DNA from: a virus
Direction: 5' to 3' (one strand)
DNA: 40,291 nucleotides
Virus record (IMG/VR): IMGVR_UViG_3300042882_000221
Location: 1 to 40,291 of that record
A program made the position numbers and the translations under genes. This document shows, in pieces, positions 24,681-31,117 of this stretch (within the stretch, counting starts at the first letter, position 1; each line of letters starts with the position of its first letter). The notes below the pieces were generated by a model. It did no database searches. It had not been told where the DNA came from and saw only the letters and a list, made by a program, of their open reading frames with translations.

Positions 24681-24962
24681 TTATTGTTTCTTAAGTTTTT
24701 TAACAGCAAAGTAACCACCTGCTCCCGCAGCTCCTGCTCCAAGAATACCACCTACTACACCAGCTCCTTTTTCTTTAAAGTTACTCCAAGCTCTAGCTCT
24801 TTTATTCTTTTTCTGGGCACGGCTAAAATTACATCCTCCGCGTTGCGCTTCAGGTAGTGAATTCATATTACCTATAATAGCTCCTTTGCTAGCTTTCTTT
24901 AATTGAGCTTCTTTAACATTATTAAAATGTGTAAGAGGATTTGTTTTCTTTTGCGCTTTCAT
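24681..24962 (-). CDS. Small basic protein with glycine-zipper membrane segment
   Basis: The 93-residue protein has a basic N-terminal part with PEAQRGG (37-43), then a Gly/Ala-rich hydrophobic segment at about 65-87 with GxxxG spacing, closed by KKLKKQ. This plan (basic head, Gly-zipper transmembrane helix, basic tail) resembles pore-forming or ejected proteins. It lies in the small-protein operon with 2-nt gaps on each side. It could be a minor ejection protein, or an internal protein with a membrane-active helix. No family recognised. Confidence 0.78.
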   Translation of the reverse strand: MKAQKKTNPLTHFNNVKEAQLKKASKGAIIGNMNSLPEAQRGGCNFSRAQKKNKRARAWSNFKEKGAGVVGGILGAGAAGAGGYFAVKKLKKQ

Positions 24963-24964
24963 AA

Positions 24965-25471
24965 TTATTTCTTTTTAATAGCTGTAGGTTTTTTAACAGC
25001 TGTAGGTTTTTTAGCAGTGGTTTTTTTAGTGGTAGGCTTTTTCTTTTTTGAACCAAAGGCAGCTTCAGCTAACATACCTGTACCAAGAACACCTAGACCA
25101 AGACCCATTGCTTTAAGTTTAGTTTTAGCAGCATCACTACTACTACCAGGCATTGATTTACCAGCATTACGTCTATCTCTATAGAACTCACTTCTCTTCA
25201 TATCGTCCAGTCTCTCATACCGACCCTTGTCACCATATCCTTTTTTGATATTTTTAACAGCATCCTTCTTCTGTACCGTACTGGATTTCTTAACACTTTC
25301 AGAAACGTTTTTAGCAAACTCATTATCAAATACTCTATTACTATATCCTTGAGGATTAGCCTTACTTAGTGTCTTTGCTGTTTTGTATCCTTGCTTAGCT
25401 CCTTTTACAGCACCACGAAGTGATTTAACAATAGTGCCAAGACCCGCCTTTTTTAATTTTTGTGTTTTCAT
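24965..25471 (-). CDS. Basic protein with Gly-rich hydrophobic segment and Lys-rich tail
   Basis: The 168-residue protein has a basic N-terminal helix (1-35), a mixed charged centre, a hydrophobic Gly-rich segment at about 121-140 (MGLGLGVLGTGMLAEAAFG) and a tail of TAKKPTAVKKPTA repeats. The tail resembles the 244-residue H1-like protein, and the membrane-like segment resembles that of the 93-residue protein, so the three may form a related set. The gap to each neighbour is 1-2 nt. The role is unknown. Internal virion or ejection protein is the most likely reading. Confidence 0.78.
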   Translation of the reverse strand: MKTQKLKKAGLGTIVKSLRGAVKGAKQGYKTAKTLSKANPQGYSNRVFDNEFAKNVSESVKKSSTVQKKDAVKNIKKGYGDKGRYERLDDMKRSEFYRDRRNAGKSMPGSSSDAAKTKLKAMGLGLGVLGTGMLAEAAFGSKKKKPTTKKTTAKKPTAVKKPTAIKKK

Positions 25472-25472
25472 C

Positions 25473-25625
25473 TTATCTTTTTTTAGCCATTGCTTTAAAT
25501 GTCTTAGCCAAAGCTTTACGCTTTGGTGTACAAGTCGGTTTTGTCATTGGAGTACAATAGCCTTTGTGAGCAGGATTAACTGCTTTCTGAATCCAGTTCT
25601 TATCTTTCTTCTTAGCTGTTGCCAT
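25473..25625 (-). CDS. 50-residue basic protein (conserved phage small-protein type)
   Basis: This short frame of 50 codons has ATG at 25625 and TAA at 25473. The protein is strongly basic with two Cys in the segment NPAHKGYCTPMTKPTCTPKR. I recall similar short proteins with this WIQKA...PAHKGYCTP...CTPRRKALA pattern in other tailed phages, often near DUF6321-type genes, as here. The gaps to both neighbours are 1-2 nt, and the composition fits the operon. Function is unknown; a small DNA- or capsid-bound protein is plausible. Confidence 0.8.
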   Translation of the reverse strand: MATAKKKDKNWIQKAVNPAHKGYCTPMTKPTCTPKRKALAKTFKAMAKKR

Positions 25626-25627
25626 GA

Positions 25628-25780
25628 CTATTTCTTTTTAGTAGTAGCTCTAATCTTTTTCTCTTGCTTAATCATTGCTTGAGTAGGTTTCTTTCCAGAA
25701 CCTTTAGCAGCACGGATGTTATCCCAGAGACCTCTCTGGGAATAACTACCGTCTTTTCTTTTAAGCATTTGCTTAGCCAT
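25628..25780 (-). CDS. 50-residue basic protein
   Basis: This short frame of 50 codons has ATG at 25780 and TAG at 25628. The protein has a central helix-like segment (YSQRGLWDNIRAAKGSGKK) between basic ends. Its start overlaps the previous gene stop by one base (TAATG), and the next gene begins 2 nt after its stop, so translational coupling is likely. TAG acts as a normal stop here. No family can be named with confidence. Confidence 0.75.
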   Translation of the reverse strand: MAKQMLKRKDGSYSQRGLWDNIRAAKGSGKKPTQAMIKQEKKIRATTKKK

Positions 25781-25968
25781 TATCTCAATTCTTTAGATGG
25801 CTCAGCATTTTTTGGAGCAACACTAGTTCCTCCTACTCTACCTTTAGCAACTGTCTGAACAGTAGCTGCTGGATTAAGACCAACAAAGGTCCCTTTGCTT
25901 CCCGGAACTGTTTGTACTTGTACACTTGCATTTGGGTTCTTAAGTTTCCCTGTTGTATAGTTTTCCAT
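25780..25968 (-). CDS. 62-residue protein paralogous to the end of the 332-residue protein
   Basis: The protein aligns with the C-terminal part of its upstream neighbour (25974-26972): both have NPNA-x-V ... GSKG ... G-x-NP-x-AT ... GRVGGTS-x-APK-x-A-x-P in the same order and with nearly the same spacing. The copy here is less basic and lacks the final AQMGG motif. It is probably a diverged tandem duplicate of a 50-residue module, now a separate gene. The gap to the 332-residue gene is 5 nt. Function unknown; the pairing suggests both bind the same partner. Confidence 0.78.
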   Translation of the reverse strand: MENYTTGKLKNPNASVQVQTVPGSKGTFVGLNPAATVQTVAKGRVGGTSVAPKNAEPSKELR

Positions 25969-25973
25969 CTTAT

Positions 25974-26972
25974 TTAGTTTTTTCTTTTCTTAATAGTCTT
26001 AAATACTTTTTTCACATCCTTTTTAGTAAGGGTAGAATCAATTGGTGTTGGCTTCATGTATGGTGTTTTACTACCGCCCATTTGAGCTTTTGGCATTGCC
26101 TTCTTAGGAGCCGTAGATGTACCACCTACTCTACCCGTTGCACGCTTAGCAGCAGTTGCTTTAGGATTAACTCCAGACTTAACTCCTTTAGATCCAGCTT
26201 TCTTAAGTGCAGAAACTTTAGCATTAGGATTTACCATACCACCTGTTTTGTAAGTAGCTTTAGCAGCACCTCCTCTTTTTTGTTTTGGTGTTTCTAAATC
26301 TGCTAATTTACTTTTAGTATACGCTATTCTACTTGGAGAAAAACTAGGTGCATATTCTGCTCTAGCTCTTCCTGGTGCAACAGGACCTAAACTGTCATAA
26401 AAAGATCTGTCCATCGCATTTGTGTTTTCCATATCAGAGAGGTTATCTCTAGTATAGGCTAAGTCATCAAACTCACCATTTGGTTGTGAACCCCAATACT
26501 TTGCAGTATCAGTCATTTTCTTTTTATAAGCATACGGATCTGTTCCTCCTCCGGTTTGATACTTCTTAGCACCACCCATTTTATACTTAGCAGCACCGGC
26601 ACCTGTTTTACCAACTTTAGATGCAGCGGGCTTCATACCCTTCATTGCTTTTGATGCAGCTGCAATTTTAGCTTTTGGTGAACCTAAACCAGCTTTAGCA
26701 GTACCACCCGTTTGATATTTAGCAACTCCTCCTTTTTTCATTGTAGCAGGTGCCTTATAACTATTCATCCAAGGAGTTCTCATTCCCGCAGGAGTCTCAT
26801 CTATGATTTGTCTAATTTGAGTAGGTGAATACTTTTTCTCAAGTTTCATTTTTTCCTTATCTCCTTGTTTAACAAAACTGTCATATTTTTTTTTCTGATT
26901 GACAGTTCTTTTTTCATCTTGACGGGCCTCACGTTTTGCAACACGGGCTTCTTTTCTTGGATTATTAGGCAT
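25974..26972 (-). CDS. Basic virion-type protein with seven K/Q-x-GG motifs
   Basis: The 332-residue protein starts with a strongly charged helix (1-45), then has seven copies of the motif class (MKKGG, YQTGG, YKMGG, YQTGG, KRGG, YKTGG, AQMGG). Between them lie Ala/Lys-rich segments and one folded-looking, acidic/aromatic part (about 150-225: DTAKYWGSQPNGEFDDLAY and following). Its end contains the GRVGGTS module shared with the 62-residue gene. It heads the operon of small basic proteins. The repeated motif at domain borders is what would be expected of a polyprotein-like precursor, but a docking role is equally possible. Confidence 0.8.
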   Translation of the reverse strand: MPNNPRKEARVAKREARQDEKRTVNQKKKYDSFVKQGDKEKMKLEKKYSPTQIRQIIDETPAGMRTPWMNSYKAPATMKKGGVAKYQTGGTAKAGLGSPKAKIAAASKAMKGMKPAASKVGKTGAGAAKYKMGGAKKYQTGGGTDPYAYKKKMTDTAKYWGSQPNGEFDDLAYTRDNLSDMENTNAMDRSFYDSLGPVAPGRARAEYAPSFSPSRIAYTKSKLADLETPKQKRGGAAKATYKTGGMVNPNAKVSALKKAGSKGVKSGVNPKATAAKRATGRVGGTSTAPKKAMPKAQMGGSKTPYMKPTPIDSTLTKKDVKKVFKTIKKRKN

Positions 26973-26999
26973 GGTACTATTTATTAAATTATTTATAAA

Positions 27000-28019
27000 T
27001 TAAGAATTCCAAAGTTTTTCAATCTTCATATTGAGATCCTTAAGAACATCTTCATTTAAAGGGTTTCTCAAGTACTCAATAACATCAGATGTATTTCTAC
27101 CTAACATTGCTCCTGACTGAGTATGATAGATATAACCATCCGGCTTATTAATAATATACTTAAAAAATATTGAATCTTTGACAATTGCTTTAATTTTTAA
27201 TGTTTCCATATCTAAAGCGGCAGCATCTAGGAAGCCTTTAGCAGATCTTTCCTTATTACCTTCTGAGCCTTCACCGTTGATATGTCTATCCATATTGTCA
27301 TAGATAACATCATTTGGAGTATACTTTTTATATTGTACACTAGCTGTATCTACGGCCTTAGCAATGTAGAATAGCTTAGTGCTGTTCTTATCAAATAATT
27401 TCTGAAGTTCAGCAAGTGCTTTGTTACGCAGCTTCTTGTATTCAGTTCTAGCTCCTGCAGTTTCTTGAGCTTTATCTAAATAAAACTTTGGTGGAATAGC
27501 TCTTGATCTTGCTTCATCATAGCTTCTTGATACAAGAGAGAAACCTCCAGCTTCAATAGCCTGAAGTTTAATTCTATCAAATGGGTCCTTATTATCCAAG
27601 AATACGGGATCATTACCGCATGATAAGTAAATCTTATTCCAGAACTCTGCATTGTCCGGTCTTAGTAATTTTACTTTAGTCCAGAACTGTGGGTCATCAA
27701 TCTCAAGTACGTTAGCTGCCAAGTCTCTTTCTAAGTCAGCTACCATTACTCTAATCTCTTTAATCTTTGCTTCTCTTTCTTGTGGATCTTTAATCAATTT
27801 AATCTCTGGTGCAAATTCATTTAGTCCTGTGATATACTGAATTACTCCATTTTTTTCTAAACATGCTAATTGCTCAGTGTGTGTTACACCGTCAAATAGG
27901 GATAGACCATATTGTTCTAGACCCATGTTAGATACTGAATTGTCAAAATAAGGTTTAACAGAGATATTTGAAGTTTTGGTATCTCTTGTTTCTACCATTG
28001 TGAATGTTGAATTTTCCAT
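27000..28019 (-). CDS. Conserved-type head protein following the capsid gene, unknown function
   Basis: The 339-residue protein is a mostly helical, soluble protein without enzyme motif, with a charged coiled segment at about 78-100 (DPQEREAKIKEIRVMVADLE). Its place directly after the major capsid gene and before small virion genes suggests a capsid-associated or head-completion role. A leader with three copies of AAACCAACA precedes the start, the last ending 5 nt before ATG, and a hairpin separates it from the capsid gene, so expression may be set separately. No family is recognised with confidence. Confidence 0.82.
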   Translation of the reverse strand: MENSTFTMVETRDTKTSNISVKPYFDNSVSNMGLEQYGLSLFDGVTHTEQLACLEKNGVIQYITGLNEFAPEIKLIKDPQEREAKIKEIRVMVADLERDLAANVLEIDDPQFWTKVKLLRPDNAEFWNKIYLSCGNDPVFLDNKDPFDRIKLQAIEAGGFSLVSRSYDEARSRAIPPKFYLDKAQETAGARTEYKKLRNKALAELQKLFDKNSTKLFYIAKAVDTASVQYKKYTPNDVIYDNMDRHINGEGSEGNKERSAKGFLDAAALDMETLKIKAIVKDSIFFKYIINKPDGYIYHTQSGAMLGRNTSDVIEYLRNPLNEDVLKDLNMKIEKLWNS

Positions 28020-28024
28020 TTTGT

Positions 28025-28054
28025 TGTTGGTTTGTTGGTTTAAATTGTTGGTTT
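28025..28054 (-). promoter_or_regulatory. Leader with three AAACCAACA copies
   Basis: Minus strand copies lie at 28046-28054, 28033-28041 and 28025-28033 (the latter two share one base). The last ends 5 nt before ATG at 28019. The leader is A/C-rich without a Shine-Dalgarno site. It may be a translation enhancer. Confidence 0.5.
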
Positions 28055-28058
28055 GTTA

Positions 28059-28092
28059 AAACAGGGAGAGGAGGGCTTTTACACCCTCCTCT
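28059..28092 (-). terminator. Hairpin after the major capsid gene
   Basis: In minus-strand RNA AGAGGAGGG (28092-28084) pairs with CCCUCCUCU (28075-28067) around an 8-nt loop. The U-run (UGUUUU) follows after a few bases, so it may be a partial terminator or an RNA-stabilising 3' end. Confidence 0.65.
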
Positions 28093-28109
28093 GTGTTTCT
28101 GATTATATA

Positions 28110-29726
28110 TTAGAATGATCCACCAGTAATTGGATTTCTCATAACAATCTTAAGGACTTTAGTTGGATCCTTAACCCAGATAGCTGGCATTGTTTGAGAC
28201 ATCATTACGCGGTAACCATTGAATTGGCCAGAAGACTGGAACCCTTGTGTACGGCCCATGTAGTCCATTGTACCATTTTGATACCACCACTTCAATTGGT
28301 TATCCCAAGACAACTTCAATAGGTAGATGTTATCATTTGTATTATCAGTGATATCAAAGATAATGAATGAATAAGATGACAATGGGAAACCATCAATGAT
28401 TGGGTTCTCAATATCATTTGTATGAACGTTGTCAAATGCTGGGTTCAACACAAACTTAACGTTAGCCAAGAATGGAATAACATAAGAAGTGTAAGCAAAT
28501 CCAAAGTTCAAGTCCATTCCTTTACCAGTGATTGCACCGATATCAGCAGCCTGAATCAAAAGACCAGATGCAATTGCTTCTCTACGGATAGCATCATTCA
28601 CCATACGCATACCACCCATACCAGTTTGAACTACTAGGGAACGCTTAGGATCTGGACCTTGGAACTCAACCTTACCATTGAAGAAGTTGTAGATTTCTCC
28701 ACGGAACAAATCAAGGTTAAAGTTATTCTTGTTGTAGATTCTCTTGAAAGAGTTATCCAACTGTTTCCAAAGACCCACAGACAATCTAACATCATCCGGA
28801 CCATCTTGGCGTACTCTACCTCCTTGTCCCCACATCAAGTAAGTCTCAATGTCAGATGCAACTTTAGAAAGGTGAGCTGCTTCCATGTTTGTCAAGAATG
28901 TTCTTGAAAGGTCTCCGTTATCAAAAGCTTTCTTTACAGAATCTTTACCCATAACTTTAACCATGTCTTCCAAAGACGTGATTGCTGGATCAATGTTCTT
29001 GTTGAATGTTCTCCAGATCTCAGTTACAGGAACTGTACCATCTGCATTCATACCACCTTTGATCATCAAGTCTGCACGTGAAGAAATAGAGTAGTGAACG
29101 TGAGCTTCAGCTCCTCCTACGTAGTTGTAGAATTCACGGAATCCAGCGTTAGTAATGATGTCAGAGAATCTTTCACCATACTCACCTCTTGCAGAACCTT
29201 TACGGAAGATCTTAGTACCGCTAGCAAGATACTTGTTGTCAAGATACTTGTAGTTGTCATTGTTTACCAACTGTACGGTATAGATGAATCCGTCTCCAAT
29301 AGGAAGGATGTCATCCTGTGTTACGTACATCTCAACACCGTTGTACTTGTCATAGGTAAGGATATCACCATGACCAAACTCACGTCTGTTAAGTTTAATT
29401 TTGAATGTGTTACCATCTACGCCTTTGAAGTCATTGAGTGGCTCAATATCTTCAACAACGTAAGGTAGGTCAATAGAGACCGGAGTCTGCCATTTGTACT
29501 CTCCACGAGCATTGTCTACCATGATTACATTCTTCCCTCCAAATGATGACATTTGATAAAGGGGCATTTCTACTTTTTGAGCCATTGCCCAAAGGTCTAC
29601 TGGACCCAGATCCATAGGTTCTGCGTCTTTCAACATGTTTGTGAGGTGGTATGAATCTACGTGGGACGATGCATTGTATGCCGTGTCACGCAGGAATATA
29701 CCATTGTTTAAAACTGGAGTTGCCAT
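28110..29726 (-). CDS. Major capsid protein (HK97-fold, crAss-like type)
   Basis: The 538-residue protein lies directly downstream of the acidic scaffold-like gene and portal, the standard place for the capsid gene. The chain has the mixed alpha/beta character of HK97-fold capsid proteins: an N-terminal arm, a long helical region with acidic residues (about 235-290, EDMVKVMGKDSVKKAFDNG and following) and a C-terminal beta part ending in VLKIVMRNPITGG. Size agrees with crAss-like capsid proteins. An A-rich leader (AACAAACAAATACAAA) precedes ATG, and a hairpin follows the stop, consistent with high expression. No cleaved delta domain is obvious. Confidence 0.85.
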   Translation of the reverse strand: MATPVLNNGIFLRDTAYNASSHVDSYHLTNMLKDAEPMDLGPVDLWAMAQKVEMPLYQMSSFGGKNVIMVDNARGEYKWQTPVSIDLPYVVEDIEPLNDFKGVDGNTFKIKLNRREFGHGDILTYDKYNGVEMYVTQDDILPIGDGFIYTVQLVNNDNYKYLDNKYLASGTKIFRKGSARGEYGERFSDIITNAGFREFYNYVGGAEAHVHYSISSRADLMIKGGMNADGTVPVTEIWRTFNKNIDPAITSLEDMVKVMGKDSVKKAFDNGDLSRTFLTNMEAAHLSKVASDIETYLMWGQGGRVRQDGPDDVRLSVGLWKQLDNSFKRIYNKNNFNLDLFRGEIYNFFNGKVEFQGPDPKRSLVVQTGMGGMRMVNDAIRREAIASGLLIQAADIGAITGKGMDLNFGFAYTSYVIPFLANVKFVLNPAFDNVHTNDIENPIIDGFPLSSYSFIIFDITDNTNDNIYLLKLSWDNQLKWWYQNGTMDYMGRTQGFQSSGQFNGYRVMMSQTMPAIWVKDPTKVLKIVMRNPITGGSF

Positions 29727-29754
29727 TTTGTATTTGTTTGTTAATTGTTACTAG

Positions 29755-31005
29755 TTAAAAGCGTCTAAATATATTGTTACTTCTTGAAAGTGTCTTTGAA
29801 CTTTTTGTACCTGTTCTTGGTTTATCTTCTTCTTCATGTTGTACAGAAGAGCTGATCTTTCTTTGTTGTTCTGTTTTAAGTGCTCTTACTGTTTTCTCAG
29901 TAGCTGCTTTACCACCTTGCTCTTGAATCTTAGCTTTGTAAGTTTCAGGAGAAGCCAATAACCAAAGTGCTTCTGCAATAAGATCATGTCTTGGTTCTAC
30001 AAACTGATACTTCTCAAGCAAGTGTCCAAGCAGGTTTGTAGGTTTTCCAGAGATAGATGGGTAGTTTGGTTGAACCAATCCTGAGTAAAGCATGCTTTGC
30101 AATTTCTTATCAAGCTTTACTCCACCAATCTCACCTGTAGAAAGTGTGTTATACACATTATCTGTGTAAGCTTTTGCTGCTTTTTCTTGTTGCTCTTTCT
30201 TTACTTCTTGCTCAGCTAGTTGTCTTGCAATGATTTCATCTTGCATTTTATCTAGCTTTGGCTTAAGTTGATTAGCTTTCTGCTCAAGTCTATCAAGATC
30301 TCTCCAATCTTCTATCTCAGATTCAATCTCTTCAGGTGTACCAAATCTTGTAGCATGTAGATATTGTCTTGCAATCTCTTCTTGATCATATTGATCAGTT
30401 GGATCTAGTTGACGCATTTCCTCAACATGAGCTAAAGTTCTGAACAGACCTTTAAGATCTTGGCCACCATCCGCTACATACTTTGCAGCATACTGAAGTT
30501 CTTCTGGAAGTGCAGCAAAGAATTCTCTTGGAGTGTTTTCTCTAATTTGATTCTCACGCTCTTGGAAGTTAGCTTCAAAAAGTTCTCTAAAATCTTTTGT
30601 TGTGTATTCCTCTAAGGGCTTATCATCATCAAAACCTACTAGAGTTCCTTCTTCAATCATTTTAGATGCTAGTTCAGCAAGACCTGATTTATCAATCTTT
30701 GGTCTTCCTTTATTTCCAGCATCCTCTTCTTGTGAAATGAGTACATCAAGTTCAGCAATAGTTTCTTCTACTTCTTGTTTCTCCTCTACTGTAGCTTTAT
30801 TACTACTGCTAGGAGAAGACCTATTGTCAAGGAACGTGGTGTCTACATTCTCTTTTGAGAAGATAGACTTGGGTTTTTCATCTTCTTCTCCCGGTAGCAT
30901 GATATTCTCAGCCCCCGGCATTCCAAAGATTTCATCAATGTTTACATCTGCTTGTGATACCGTTGTACTATTAAGCAATTGCACATCATTTTTTTCTATT
31001 GACAT
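29755..31005 (-). CDS. Scaffold-like acidic coiled-coil protein
   Basis: The 416-residue protein lies between portal and capsid genes. The N-terminal half is acidic and Ser/Glu-rich, a coiled-coil segment with Gln/Lys/Glu follows (about 220-270), and the C-terminal tail is basic (SSSVQHEEEDKPRTGTKSSK... ending RRF). This charge plan is usual for phage scaffolding proteins, whose basic end binds the capsid shell. A FFAALPEELQYAAKYV segment near 155-170 also fits. No protease motif is visible, so there is no built-in prohead protease. The AAACCAACA leader motif lies 3 nt before the start codon (31009-31017), with a second near-copy beside it. Confidence 0.82.
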   Translation of the reverse strand: MSIEKNDVQLLNSTTVSQADVNIDEIFGMPGAENIMLPGEEDEKPKSIFSKENVDTTFLDNRSSPSSSNKATVEEKQEVEETIAELDVLISQEEDAGNKGRPKIDKSGLAELASKMIEEGTLVGFDDDKPLEEYTTKDFRELFEANFQERENQIRENTPREFFAALPEELQYAAKYVADGGQDLKGLFRTLAHVEEMRQLDPTDQYDQEEIARQYLHATRFGTPEEIESEIEDWRDLDRLEQKANQLKPKLDKMQDEIIARQLAEQEVKKEQQEKAAKAYTDNVYNTLSTGEIGGVKLDKKLQSMLYSGLVQPNYPSISGKPTNLLGHLLEKYQFVEPRHDLIAEALWLLASPETYKAKIQEQGGKAATEKTVRALKTEQQRKISSSVQHEEEDKPRTGTKSSKTLSRSNNIFRRF

Positions 31006-31008
31006 CTG

Positions 31009-31026
31009 TGTTGGTTTTGTTGGTTA
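31009..31026 (-). promoter_or_regulatory. AAACCAACA leader motif, with near-copy
   Basis: Minus strand AAACCAACA (31009-31017) ends 3 nt before the ATG at 31005 and is preceded by TAACCAACA (31018-31026). It is the same element as before 28019 and 18611. Confidence 0.45.
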
Positions 31027-31117
31027 TTAATTTAATATAAGCAAAATTGTAAAAATAAACTTATGAAATTTAAAACAGAAATATGAATTTTTGCATTATA
31101 TAGCTAATGCATAACTC

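Noticed and set aside
29755-31005. Prohead protease fused to the scaffold-like protein
   Set aside because: No Ser/His catalytic pattern of U9/U35-type or ClpP-type proteases can be seen. The chain is acidic and coiled-coil like.
31092-31111. Palindrome TGCATTA...TAATGCA after the portal stop as a terminator
   Set aside because: The stem is only 7 bp and AT-rich, and it is followed by AAAAA rather than U residues on the coding strand. It could be a protein-binding site, but nothing else supports it.
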